From SAR202 cluster bacterium bin127 (lineage in GTDB: Bacteria > Chloroflexota > Dehalococcoidia > Lucifugimonadales > Lucifugimonadaceae), in assembly GCA_002239045.1 (NCBI GenBank), contig MPNN01000001.1, forward strand, positions 62,001 through 126,000: a stretch of 64,000 nucleotides of DNA, read 5' to 3'. The notes under the pieces are model-generated. The model did not search any database. It was given only the letters and a program-made list of their open reading frames with translations, and was not told the DNA's origin. Positions within the stretch are counted from its first letter, which is position 1. Each line of letters opens with the position of its first letter. Below, in pieces: positions 18,101 to 25,491 of this stretch. A program made the translations under genes and the position numbers.

Positions 18101-19000
18101 GCGTTCTTCAACTCGCCGTTTTTCGTTTTCGAGCCTTTCGCGCTCGCGTCGTTGCTCCTGTGCTTGACGTCGTTGATTGGCAGCACGACGTCTTTCGTTC
18201 TCACGCCGTTTGCGTTCCTCACTCTCGCGTCGTTGTTGCTCTTCAGCTCGTCGTCTTTCGCGCCAACGTCGCTGTGCTTCCTCCCGCGCGCGCTGTTGAT
18301 CTACTCTCAGTTTTTCCCGTTCGCGCCGTTCACGTTGCTCTGCTTTTTCGCGTCGGCGGCGTATTTCGGCATCGCGCCGCGCTTGTTCTCGTTGTCTCTC
18401 CCGTTCCTGACGCTCGAATTCGCGACGCTCCTGTTCTTGCCTTACTCTTGCCGCTTCCGCTTCTCGCGAACGCATCAGAAAATAGTGCCGGTCGTATTCA
18501 GCCCTGAATTCGGGATTGCTCAAGACGAAATGACCGACCCTCACCAAACTCATAAACGCAGACGCTGCTGGGTCACCGGCGAAATTGGGGTTTTCCTCGA
18601 TGCTCTGTTGGCGATAGATGTACGCGCGATCGATCTCGTCAAGAGTCGCGTTGGTCGATACACCCAACACGTCATATAGGTCGATGGCGCGTTCCAGCAA
18701 CCAGGGCAACATGTTTTCGCGAAATTCCTCAAAGGGGTCTAATTCGGATCTGTGATCTTTGTAGTAGCGGGCGCGTTGAGCGATTTCCCGATCGTGTTCG
18801 GCTCGTTTTTTTGGGTCTCCCAACGCTTCCCAAGCTCGATTGACTAGTTGCATCATCCGTGGTGCGTCGGGAGATTTGTTTAGGTCGGGATGCCACACCA
18901 TCGCCTCCCGGCGAAAGGCGTGCCGAATCTCATCCGTCGGCGCATCCGACGAAACGCCTAGGATCTCGTAGTAATTGAGTGGTTGGTTTTGGTCGCGCAT
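15125..19000 (-). CDS. Giant membrane protein: J domain, coiled coil, membrane helix, RCC1-like repeats, CAP/SCP domain
   Basis: About 1290 residues. Order seen: a canonical DnaJ domain ([13 protein letters not shown] with HPD in [10 protein letters not shown]); a second J-like domain from about residue 110 ([13 protein letters not shown]) in which HPD is replaced by ENPN; about 150 residues of Arg/Glu-rich coiled coil; one membrane helix near 357-379 ([20 protein letters not shown]); a beta domain; a long Pro/Thr-rich stalk; six or seven RCC1-like repeats of the form SGxxHxCALRxDGTxxCWG; a second Pro/Thr stalk; a CAP/SCP domain ([29 protein letters not shown]); and a C-terminal beta region. 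So a cytosolic chaperone-recruiting head is linked across the membrane to an extracellular, Cys-rich propeller and CAP module. ATG at 19000 is preferred to a TTG at 19015. Function unknown; surface adhesion or secretion control are guesses. Confidence 0.85.
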   Translation of the reverse strand: MRDQNQPLNYYEILGVSSDAPTDEIRHAFRREAMVWHPDLNKSPDAPRMMQLVNRAWEALGDPKKRAEHDREIAQRARYYKDHRSELDPFEEFRENMLPWLLERAIDLYDVLGVSTNATLDEIDRAYIYRQQSIEENPNFAGDPAASAFMSLVRVGHFVLSNPEFRAEYDRHYFLMRSREAEAARVRQEQERREFERQERERQREQARRDAEIRRRREKAEQRERREREKLRVDQQRAREEAQRRWRERRRAEEQQRRESEERKRRENERRRAANQRRQAQEQRRERERLENEKRRVEERQREAAQQREREASGQQRRGHRDIRNQTDGPGKPPPNPPTEATNGGKKWYTSKLVGFLLLMSIIVPVAFLIFVFPPNVTDTLPLTATPLPFPTPEPITVPKITIDMNRNGTEGTVRTANIRFGDLASGSARYNYIVTIFDSRCIGPGMNEFIAIGPVDENSVARAVRIPASCPPGTHDFNVKLYRDATLVAEQQIIFGVAPAIPTPTITPTQTPTPFPTATLTPMPSPIPTYTPTPIPTATQTATPEPIPTATPTSTSTPQPTETPLPVPTPTSSPSPSPSPSPTPTSTPTPTATPTPIRYIEISSGSYHSCALREDGTIDCWLNEVKAAYDYDYDYDQDKPPTDDGFVSITSGRYHSCALRENGTAECWGRDKEGQSKAPQDETFISIHSGVSAMHTCGLRHDGSIVCWGTRGSQYDYGQASPPHGTGFSSIATGFAHTCAVSENDQLECWGGSRGGRRFEPAPLPPPHEHDHSFVAISSGLYHVCALREDGTPICWGADRPHNSGQASPPIAEKFKAISSGVNHTCGLRFDGTAVCWGASKKGDDRGQSSPPTSETFASISSGRDHTCGIRHDRNVICWGAMKINTATLDTATSEQRVATPTSVATVTVTIDTENTPTPTHTPTITPTHTLTPTATHTPSSTPTPTATPTQTTTPIQLSGLSQSELESAREYALKLINSARTASGLNPVTLDDNITAQSHAEDMRENCFGSHWGSDGLKPYMRYTLAGGEQYSAENVSGTDYCPPDPHRYISMSINANLAEAMDGLMRSSGHRRNILNPHHIKVGIGISYQRPNLWLAQLFVGDYVRYTTQPVIENGILTLAGTLTNGATAQMDDNLGIQIYFDPPVKDLTRGQLTRTYCYGGGTQVAALRPPLDAGWFYTEDIVTKSTDRASCPDPYYIDPSLPPPNSYDENHQLWQQAYNASQTRKRGIVTLPWITASDWVAADNQLSVKADISALLDQHGDGVYTIVVWSEIDGEQAPISEYSIFLE

Positions 19001-19101
19001 ATTGTTGACCAACAATCCATACTATGCGGAACCGACAAATGAGGTGGTGAGTGTGGCGAAAATAGCGACAACGCTTTTTTGTACTACTGGCGCGTTTTTC
19101 G

Positions 19102-19133
19102 GTGTTCTGGTTTCCCGCCTCCGCGGGAATGAC
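19102..19133. repeat. Dispersed palindromic intergenic repeat (CCCGC...GCGGGAATGAC type)
   Basis: TTCCCGC at 19112-19118 and GCGGGAA at 19123-19129 form a 7-base stem within the common bacterial intergenic element that reads VIPAEAG when mistranslated. A degenerate relative lies at 27703-27733. It separates the J-domain protein from the MBL genes. No gene is needed to explain the 160-base gap. Confidence 0.6.
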
Positions 19134-19178
19134 CGTGGTGTTGCCCCATCCCAACAATTAAAGAAATCGACGAGATGA

Positions 19179-20060
19179 TTAAACGTCCAGCTCCATAAGC
19201 TCTTCGGAGAAGATGACTTGCCCGGAGTAGTGTTCTCGGATGTCGCCCAGGGCTTTTTCTAGCGGGCCGTGTTGGGTGATGTGGTGGCCCATGTGGATTA
19301 GGACTAGGGTTTTGACGTTGGCGGTTTGGGCCATGCGCGCGGCGGATATCGTGCCGGTCTGACCGTAGTTGAGGCCGTTCTGCTCCATGATGGCGTCGTC
19401 GTTGCCGTACATGCAGAGCATCATGTCGGCGTTTCGGGCTAGGTCGATTACGGTGTCGCAGGGTTCGGTGTCGCCGGTGAAGACGATAGATTTGCCCGAA
19501 GCGGTGTCGACGCGGTAAGCGAGCGAGTCTAGGTAGGGTTGGACGTGGATGCCGGGAGCGGCGGAGACTTCCCATTTGTTGGATGTGACTACGGTGCCTG
19601 GGCCGACGTCTCGGGAGTAGACAACTGGCGGACGACGCGGGAGCGTGCCGCCGCGGTTTACGTAAACGTTCTGGGAGATCGGGAAATGAACGCGGGCGTA
19701 CCAGTCATGGGCGAATACGCCATCTTCCTCGTCGAGGATGCCGTGGGTTAGACGTTCGGTAGGTGCGGGCCCGTACGCGCTGAGCGTTTTCTCCTTGCCG
19801 ATCGACTGGTCCCAACGGCAGAGGAGGAAGCAGGGATAGTCGATGTCGTGGTCGAAGTGGTGATGCGTGAAGAATAGGTTGTCAATCTGGGTGGGGAAGA
19901 GGCCGACTTTGACGAGTTTGTGGGTCGCGGCGGGTCCACAGTCGAACATCAGCTTTTCGCCTTCGACATCGAGGACGAAGGCGGATCCGAAGCGGGTGGG
20001 AGTTGGGTGAGGTCCGCCTGCTCCGAGGATGTAGACGGTCGGGTTGGATTTGTTGGGCAT
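19179..20060 (-). CDS. MBL-fold metallohydrolase (RNase Z-like), copy 1
   Basis: Metallo-beta-lactamase-fold hydrolase of about 293 residues with the two-metal motif FFTHHHFDHDIDYP (HxHxDH core), the metal Asp in VFTGDTEPCD, and the late His in VLIHMGHH. The N terminus YILGAGGPHPTPTRFGSAF resembles RNase Z and arylsulfatase-type family members. ATG at 20060 (MPNKSNP) is chosen over the longer frame from 20087. It is a close paralogue of the next gene, separated by a repeat-filled 102-base gap, and is last in the leftward ATPase-nuclease-MBL array. Substrate unknown: tRNA 3' processing is unlikely because a duplicated, accessory copy is not expected for that role; a phosphodiesterase acting on a nucleotide signal is conceivable. 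Confidence 0.85.
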   Translation of the reverse strand: MPNKSNPTVYILGAGGPHPTPTRFGSAFVLDVEGEKLMFDCGPAATHKLVKVGLFPTQIDNLFFTHHHFDHDIDYPCFLLCRWDQSIGKEKTLSAYGPAPTERLTHGILDEEDGVFAHDWYARVHFPISQNVYVNRGGTLPRRPPVVYSRDVGPGTVVTSNKWEVSAAPGIHVQPYLDSLAYRVDTASGKSIVFTGDTEPCDTVIDLARNADMMLCMYGNDDAIMEQNGLNYGQTGTISAARMAQTANVKTLVLIHMGHHITQHGPLEKALGDIREHYSGQVIFSEELMELDV

Positions 20061-20095
20061 TGTTGTTTTGCGGGCGGGTCCCCGCACCTCCCAGG

Positions 20096-20133
20096 GCCCT
20101 CACCCTAACCCTCTCCCGTCCAACGGGAGAGGG
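20096..20133. repeat. Dispersed intergenic repeat with strong hairpin (CCCTCACCCTAACCCTCTCCC type)
   Basis: CCCTCTCCCG at 20109-20118 pairs with CGGGAGAGGG at 20124-20133 around a 5-base loop, preceded by GCCCTCACCCTAAC. This is a common bacterial intergenic repeat. A degenerate copy occurs at 33030-33069. Here it separates the two MBL paralogues and may end or attenuate transcription between them. Confidence 0.7.
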
Positions 20134-20162
20134 GATTGTGCGTCCAGTCAATGGGGAGGGGA

Positions 20163-21047
20163 CTATACGTTTAGCTTCATGAGTTCTTCGGCGTAGATAA
20201 CTTGGCCGTTGTAGACCTCTCGAATATCGCCGATGCCTTTTTCTAACGGGCCGTGTTTTGAAATATTCGGGCCCATGTGGACGAGGACGAGTTTCTTGAC
20301 TCCGGCGGCTTCGGCCATGCGTCCGGCGCCAGTAGTGCCGCACTGTCCGTGTGCTTCGCCATCCTTGGCCATGACCTCTTGATCGTCCCAGCACATGCAG
20401 AGCATGACGTCGGCGTCTTTGGCTAGGTTGATGACGGAGTCGCAGGGTTGCGTGTCGCCAGTGAAAACCACAGACTTGCCGCCCTTGGTGTCGAGCCGGT
20501 AGGCGAGGGAGTCGAGATACGGCTGAACATGCTCGGCAGGCGCAGCCGTAACCTCCCACTTGTCGGCGGTTTTGACGGTGCCTGGACCGATGTCACGGGC
20601 ATTAACGACAGGAGGCTTGCGAGGCAACGTCCCGCCACGGTTGACGTGGATCTTCTGGCTCAACGGATGGCTGACGCGGGCGATCCAGTCGTGGGCAAAG
20701 ATGCCTTCCTCTTTGTCAAGTACACCATGGGTGATGCGTTCCGTGAGAGTGGGGCCGTAAACGCTCAGCGTGTTTTCCTTGCCGATCGACTGATCCCAAC
20801 GGCAAAGAAGGAAGCACGGGTAATCGATGTCGTGGTCGAAGTGATGATGAGTGAAGAAAAGGTCGTCGATATCCGTCGGCCACAACCCCGACTGCACCAG
20901 CTTATGAGTAGCCGCCGGCCCACAATCGAACATGATCTTCTCACCATCGACATCCGCGACATACGCGGAGCCGAAGCGTGTGTGGGTTGGCGTTGGAGTA
21001 CCGGCGCCGAGGATGTGGAGGGAAGTGGGCAGTTTGGAGTTGGGCAT
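20163..21047 (-). CDS. MBL-fold metallohydrolase (RNase Z-like), copy 2
   Basis: A 294-residue paralogue of the gene at 19179, nearly identical in motif regions: FFTHHHFDHDIDYP, VFTGDTQPCD and VLVHMGPN. The last differs from copy 1, where a second His follows (HMGHH). The N terminus LHILGAGTPTPTHTRFGS is also found as the truncated fragment at 23262-23333. It starts 9 bases after the stop of nuclease A, so it is almost certainly cotranscribed with the ATPase and nuclease. This tight spacing, and the repeat of the order ATPase-nuclease-MBL in the second unit, is the best evidence that the hydrolase works with them. Confidence 0.87.
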   Translation of the reverse strand: MPNSKLPTSLHILGAGTPTPTHTRFGSAYVADVDGEKIMFDCGPAATHKLVQSGLWPTDIDDLFFTHHHFDHDIDYPCFLLCRWDQSIGKENTLSVYGPTLTERITHGVLDKEEGIFAHDWIARVSHPLSQKIHVNRGGTLPRKPPVVNARDIGPGTVKTADKWEVTAAPAEHVQPYLDSLAYRLDTKGGKSVVFTGDTQPCDSVINLAKDADVMLCMCWDDQEVMAKDGEAHGQCGTTGAGRMAEAAGVKKLVLVHMGPNISKHGPLEKGIGDIREVYNGQVIYAEELMKLNV

Positions 21048-21056
21048 GGGGGTAGT

Positions 21057-21587
21057 TTAGGGGGTGTTTTGGTGGATTGCTTGCCAGATGTCGTCGCCGG
21101 CTCGAACGTATTGGATTCTCGCGCGGTGGTGTCGGCGAAACTTTCGGGCCTCATCTTTGACGCTTGGGCTCCGCAGGACCGCATCGGTGATTTTGGTGAA
21201 TGTCAGGACCGGATAACGTTTGCAATCGATAGGCACGAGGTTGCATATCGCTGAGATGTTGTTGAAGTGGTCGAACGACCAACTGAGTTGCGAGATAGCT
21301 TCACGAGTTCTAGCGTTAAGGTTGGTTCGATCGGTTTTTGCTTCGATCAATACCGCTGTGGGTTCGTCGCTGTGTTCACATAATGCGACGATATCGCAGA
21401 ATGGATTTCCGTCGATGATGTTGTCGACGTCTTCGACGCGGATTTTCAATTCATCGGCATCGAGGACGGCAGACGGTTCCGGCATCGATGTTAGATTCAC
21501 TGGGCAACGGTCTTGGACGAAAGCCTTCTCGGTTTTCAGGACGCGTGAGGAGCGAAACCGATGATTGATTTGCTCAATCCATCCCAT
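21057..21587 (-). CDS. PD-(D/E)XK nuclease-like protein A, partner of ATPase A
   Basis: Predicted nuclease of 176 residues: Asp65 in CDIVAL, Glu82 and Lys84 in AVLIEAKTD, and a helix with a conserved QLS (REAISQLSWS) make a PD-(D/E)XK active site. The N terminus MGWIEQINHRFR and the CPVNL segment are shared with nuclease B (23394), which has the same Asp, Glu, Lys and Gln in register although overall identity is modest. ATG at 21587 is chosen because it aligns with the start of nuclease B and overlaps the ATPase A stop by 14 bases, indicating coupled translation. The longer frame to 21689 merely overlaps ATPase coding sequence. It likely cuts DNA or RNA under control of the ATPase. Confidence 0.75.
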   Translation of the reverse strand: MGWIEQINHRFRSSRVLKTEKAFVQDRCPVNLTSMPEPSAVLDADELKIRVEDVDNIIDGNPFCDIVALCEHSDEPTAVLIEAKTDRTNLNARTREAISQLSWSFDHFNNISAICNLVPIDCKRYPVLTFTKITDAVLRSPSVKDEARKFRRHHRARIQYVRAGDDIWQAIHQNTP

Positions 21588-23139
21588 TGGATTCTGCGGT
21601 TTCGCGGGCTTCCAATACGCGTTGTAGCCGATTGAATTGGCGGACGGTAGCATCGCTATGGTCATCGGGACCATATTCGTATTCTTCACCCATGAAGATC
21701 TCTTTGACCACTGAACCGCCGTGTTCCTCGGAGAATCCGAAGCTGTATACGGCGGTTTCGTCCTCGTTTAGGTAGATGTCTTCTTCGCCGAGCGCGCCTC
21801 CTAGGGAGAGCGCTCGTTTGCGAGCGGTTTCGTCGAGTTTGGAGGCGTTTACGAACGCGCTCAGCTGCTCGACCATGTAGTGGCTGTGGGTTGTGATCAG
21901 GACGCGCAGGCCGGAACGGACCATGAAAGCTAGCGCGGCGGCCATCTGTTGCTGAGCTTCGGGGTGTAAGTGTGCTTCGGGTTCGTCGATTATTAGGAGG
22001 TCGCCTTCGTTGACGAATTGACGAAAGAATAGCAAGATCGGAGCCAACTCAGTGACCTTAGACGAAGCGCGTTCAATAGGGATTACGTGCCCATATTGTT
22101 CGTAGCCAATATTGGTAATTCCAGATGAATCTTCAACAGCAATTCGGCCCTCTAACAGGCTTGATTCGATAACGTCAGCAATTCGATGTATTGCTTTGAT
22201 CTTAGATGGTCTTTTCGAATATGGACGTGCGGATATTAGCATTTGTAATAAATCCATATTGATTATATTGAATGCCGGTGGATGTTTGGGATCGCGCCTC
22301 AAGGGAACGCTAGCCGCGTTAGCGATCAATTGTGAAGTCCATTCTCTGTGCATATCAAGAATGCCGGAGCGTCCAGCGCGGAAGTAGAAACTGTTCGGAA
22401 ACTGTTCGATCTCTTCTGTGATGTATGTTTCAACCGCTTCGAACACGATATTCGAAGTATACTCAGAATATCGATCAGGATTCTTATAGAAATAAAACGG
22501 AAAATCGTTCGCAACAAACGTAAATGAAAGAGGTTTATGAACATCCGAATGAACGACCGTCCCATCAGATATTGATAGATTAATGCACCCGTCATGATCG
22601 CGAACGCTTATGTTGGGTCGTTTTTCTCGGTCAGAATTGTGCGTTAATATAGATGTAAGTGTAGAAATTTCGAATACACTCTTGATTTCATCTAACGCAT
22701 CTTTGGCATACATACGCAGAAAATCATGACGTGCATGTTGAAGTTTGGTTCGTGATTCTTTTGGCAAATTGAATATTGGAAATTCGTCGATTGTGACCGT
22801 ATCGTCTTCGCGTGGGTCGATGACGTTTGCTTCAATGAGAGGTTGGACATCTTCGTAAATGCTTAGCGGATTGAAATCGTTGATGATCTTGTTGAAATTT
22901 CTCGTGGCCTTGCTAGGCGACAACAACTGAGCAAGGATTGATTGACGCGGACGAATTACGGCATGCAGTAACGTCGCCAAATACGTCTTCCCCGTGTTGC
23001 TAGGCCCCACGAATACGGTCATGGGCTTGAACTCGATGTTTTTAGCTTCGGCGATAGGACCGAAGTTTTCAACGTCGAGGATCAGGTTGGGACCGTGGAG
23101 GGTGTTGGCCTGAGGTTTTTCGCTGGCAGTTGCAGTCAT
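21574..23139 (-). CDS. SMC/OLD-like AAA ATPase A
   Basis: A 521-residue ABC-type ATPase of the AAA_15/AAA_21 group. Walker A is GPSNTGKT at residues 45-52, after the family start LDVENFGPIAEAKN. Walker B is LLIIDEPEAHLHP (Asp385, Glu386), and the switch His is in LITTHSHYMVEQLS. A region of about 300 residues between the Walker motifs is helical and may hold the sensor part. No TOPRIM nuclease follows, unlike OLD/GajA, and the nuclease is instead the next gene. ATG at 23139 overlaps the stop of a short frame (23136-23333) as ATGA. ATPases paired with nucleases are typical of defence systems such as Gabija and Septu. Codon use is A+T-rich in the middle, hinting at transfer. Confidence 0.85.
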   Translation of the reverse strand: MTATASEKPQANTLHGPNLILDVENFGPIAEAKNIEFKPMTVFVGPSNTGKTYLATLLHAVIRPRQSILAQLLSPSKATRNFNKIINDFNPLSIYEDVQPLIEANVIDPREDDTVTIDEFPIFNLPKESRTKLQHARHDFLRMYAKDALDEIKSVFEISTLTSILTHNSDREKRPNISVRDHDGCINLSISDGTVVHSDVHKPLSFTFVANDFPFYFYKNPDRYSEYTSNIVFEAVETYITEEIEQFPNSFYFRAGRSGILDMHREWTSQLIANAASVPLRRDPKHPPAFNIINMDLLQMLISARPYSKRPSKIKAIHRIADVIESSLLEGRIAVEDSSGITNIGYEQYGHVIPIERASSKVTELAPILLFFRQFVNEGDLLIIDEPEAHLHPEAQQQMAAALAFMVRSGLRVLITTHSHYMVEQLSAFVNASKLDETARKRALSLGGALGEEDIYLNEDETAVYSFGFSEEHGGSVVKEIFMGEEYEYGPDDHSDATVRQFNRLQRVLEARETAESNGMD

Positions 23140-23333
23140 GACGGAAGTTGTTGCTTGGGTGAGAGTCTAACAACTGGGTTTGGTTGGGATGGTGTAGGGG
23201 GGTGAACTAGGACTGGAGGGATGATCGACACGTCTGGTGGAGGTGTCTCTCGCGAGGGCGTTGAGGCGAGTGTGGGTGTTGGTGTTCCGGCGCCGAGGAT
23301 GTGAAGGGACGTGGGGAATTTGGAGTTGGGCAT
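23136..23333 (-). pseudogene. Truncated MBL N terminus fused to a proline-rich tail
   Basis: The first 20 or so codons (through LHILGAGTPTPT) match the N terminus of the MBL gene at 20163 almost base for base over roughly 23270-23333. Then homology stops before any metal ligand and a Pro/Ser-rich tail of about 40 residues runs to a TGA at 23136-23138 that overlaps the ATG of ATPase A. It is therefore a remnant MBL copy. Because it is open and ends in ATGA, it could still act as a leader peptide coupling translation into ATPase A. Confidence 0.7.
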
Positions 23334-23337
23334 TGTC

Positions 23338-23367
23338 TGAACCGCTGATTGCGCTGATTTATGTGAT
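23338..23367. repeat. Dispersed intergenic repeat (CCGCTGATTGCGCTGATT type)
   Basis: CCGCTGATTGCGCTGATT is the complement of the AATCAGCGCAATCAGCGG element found between genes in many bacteria. It occupies the gap between nuclease B and the MBL remnant, and may mark the place where the second unit was rearranged. Confidence 0.5.
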
Positions 23368-23393
23368 GGGCTGTGATTGGGTTTTGGTGTTCA

Positions 23394-23909
23394 TTATCGT
23401 CCGAACATCTGTAGGTGGACATCCCAACCAGAGGTCACTACGACAACGTCGATGTCGGCCTTGGCAGCGTAGATTGCCAGATCTGTACTCAACATAGCAC
23501 CCGAATTGGACGACCCAGTTACCACCGCGCCCGTTACGTGGAACTGCGGCAGGGCAATGCTGCAATCATCTATAGCTCGATCCAACACAGACGAAGATGA
23601 ACTGAGTTGGTCCACAGCTTTGTATTCATCGCCGTACGCTTCGTTACGGGTCCCTTTTGCCTCGATCAAAGTGACGGACGGGGTCTCTAACTTGGCGTGA
23701 AAGACAATCAGATCGCAAGGTTGTTCGTATTGGTAAACGATCTGGCGTGCAAACGCATCGTTTGAAATCAGTTTGTCAACATCGAGGATCAGCGGGTCAC
23801 CGGGAAAACCGCTTAGGTTGACTACGCAGTTCTCTATGGGTTTTCGACCCTTAGGAACGATGACTCCAAGTCCTCGAAACCTGGTCCTCAGTTGATCTAG
23901 CCACGTCAC
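23394..23909 (-). CDS. PD-(D/E)XK nuclease-like protein B, partner of ATPase B
   Basis: A 171-residue diverged paralogue of nuclease A. Asp66 (CDLIVF), Glu83 and Lys85 (VTLIEAKGT) and the Gln of KAVDQLSSSS form the same predicted active site. The N terminus TWLDQLRTRFRG and CVVNLSGFP align with nuclease A. The start codon is GTG at 23909, overlapping the ATPase B stop as GTGA, so it is translationally coupled. No HNH or TOPRIM motif is present. Sequence divergence between the two pairs is high outside the motifs, so the duplication is old or the two units came in separately, perhaps with different target specificities. Confidence 0.75.
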   Translation of the reverse strand: MTWLDQLRTRFRGLGVIVPKGRKPIENCVVNLSGFPGDPLILDVDKLISNDAFARQIVYQYEQPCDLIVFHAKLETPSVTLIEAKGTRNEAYGDEYKAVDQLSSSSSVLDRAIDDCSIALPQFHVTGAVVTGSSNSGAMLSTDLAIYAAKADIDVVVVTSGWDVHLQMFGR

Positions 23910-25411
23910 TCGGCATCATGTCCGTTGACACTATGACCATTTTGCTGTGCGCGCATGATTCGCACATTGCGATTGAACTGCTCGGTCAGTGCTTGATTGT
24001 GATCCTCAGGTACATAGGCAAAGGATTCGTCGAACGGAATGTTTTTGACGATGGTGCTACCGCTCGAATTGTCGAAACCGTACACTCCAACTTCGTCTTC
24101 GTTGAGATATATGTCTTCTTCCTCAAGCACCGGACCTAACCGTAGTAATTCGCGCCGTTTTTCGGGCGACAGATTTGATGCGGCGACGAAATCGCTGATC
24201 TGCTCGACCATGTAATGGCTATGTGTCGTGATAAGGACGCGGAACCCGCTTCGGACAAGCAACGCGAGAGCCGCTGCGACTTTTTGTTGCGCGGCAGGAT
24301 GTAGGTGTGCTTCGGGTTCTTCAATAATCAGAAGGTGTCCGACGCGTATGAAATGTTTGAGGAACAACACGATTGGCGCCAAATCAGTGACCATGGAAGA
24401 CGATCTGGATAGTGGAATGCTGAGTTCATTGCGAGCGTAGACGAACTCCGGAGCGCCGTATTGGGAATTTATCGCTTTGATCTCACCATTCATTAGCGAA
24501 CTCTCAATGATCTCGGCTATTTGTTCCGAATTGGGATCACGTACATCGATTCGCAACAGGTTCTCGAGAAAATCGTTGACAATCCGGTTATAAGGTATCG
24601 CAATCTCTCGTTCGAAACCAGATCTAGCGATGTTGGCTATCAAGTTGCGGTTCAGAGTTCGATAACTAGCTATGATGCCGCTTCTGGCCGCTGGGAAATA
24701 CGTCATATGATCCAAAGTGTGGAATTGGGCACCGAACGACGTCGCGACGGCATCGAACAGCTGAAACATTGAGAAACGGTTCAATTCTGTATCGCGTTCA
24801 TCCACTTCGGTAGCCAAGACCATCCCGACGCTCTCACGCAGAAGAAGAGGAAGTATCCTCGATTTCGTCTCTAAACGTCCATTGTTACATGCTATGTTCC
24901 AATCGAAAAGATCGTGATGCAGGCAGAGATTGAAAACCGCTTGAGTATGCCCGCGCGACGGTTGTGTAGCTAAATCGTCTATTCGACTGACATCGAAGAA
25001 TCCAGTGATTGAATTGGAGGTAGCATTGGAAGCAAACGCCAGCCAATCCCTATGAATGGATTTGATAATGCGTTGAACTTCGTCGGAGCTTTGGTCCCAG
25101 TCGTATTGAACGACATCTTCTTCCCGATGGTACGGAACGTCTGGGGGAGTAACGGGGGAGTAGAAAGGCATATCGCGTAAGCCAGAGCGTAAGGTGGGAA
25201 AGTGCTCAAAGTAACGTTCCAGCGGAAAACGATCGAAAGCATAACCTAAACCTCTTGAAATCGCGTACAGCAGAATAGCGAGGTAGGACTTGCCGGTATT
25301 GCTAGGCCCCACGAAGACCGTCATGGGTTTGATGAGCATGTTTTGGGTTTCGGCAATAGGGCCGAAGTTTTCGACGTTCAGCATAAGGTCTTTGTGTGGG
25401 TTAGAGGACAT
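23906..25411 (-). CDS. SMC/OLD-like AAA ATPase B
   Basis: A 501-residue paralogue of ATPase A. The N terminus LNVENFGPIAETQN leads into Walker A GPSNTGKS (residues 35-42). Walker B reads LLIIEEPEAHLHP, with Glu where copy A has Asp; IEEPE is a usual variant in this group, so it need not be inactive. LITTHSHYMVEQIS and the EEDIYLNEDEVGVYGF tail are shared with copy A. The central 270 residues differ most. ATG at 25411 is chosen by alignment with copy A, rather than the longer frame to 25504. It is first in the leftward array; TGCTATCAT on the minus strand at 25430-25438 could be its extended -10. It is divergent from lepA. Confidence 0.84.
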   Translation of the reverse strand: MSSNPHKDLMLNVENFGPIAETQNMLIKPMTVFVGPSNTGKSYLAILLYAISRGLGYAFDRFPLERYFEHFPTLRSGLRDMPFYSPVTPPDVPYHREEDVVQYDWDQSSDEVQRIIKSIHRDWLAFASNATSNSITGFFDVSRIDDLATQPSRGHTQAVFNLCLHHDLFDWNIACNNGRLETKSRILPLLLRESVGMVLATEVDERDTELNRFSMFQLFDAVATSFGAQFHTLDHMTYFPAARSGIIASYRTLNRNLIANIARSGFEREIAIPYNRIVNDFLENLLRIDVRDPNSEQIAEIIESSLMNGEIKAINSQYGAPEFVYARNELSIPLSRSSSMVTDLAPIVLFLKHFIRVGHLLIIEEPEAHLHPAAQQKVAAALALLVRSGFRVLITTHSHYMVEQISDFVAASNLSPEKRRELLRLGPVLEEEDIYLNEDEVGVYGFDNSSGSTIVKNIPFDESFAYVPEDHNQALTEQFNRNVRIMRAQQNGHSVNGHDAE

Positions 25412-25491
25412 AGTTGGCTCCCTCAGACGATGATAGCACTGCTTGCTTTTCGGCTTTCGCCCGGATGACGATCGGGCGCGACGGCTGGTGA

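Noticed and set aside
17947-18679. Rightward frames of 186 and 218 residues opposite the coiled-coil region
   Set aside because: They are complements of the Arg/Glu-rich coil (giving Leu/Phe/Ala-rich strings) and have no independent support.
18930-19157. Small protein containing VIPAEAG
   Set aside because: This is the usual mistranslation of the dispersed palindromic repeat at 19102-19133.
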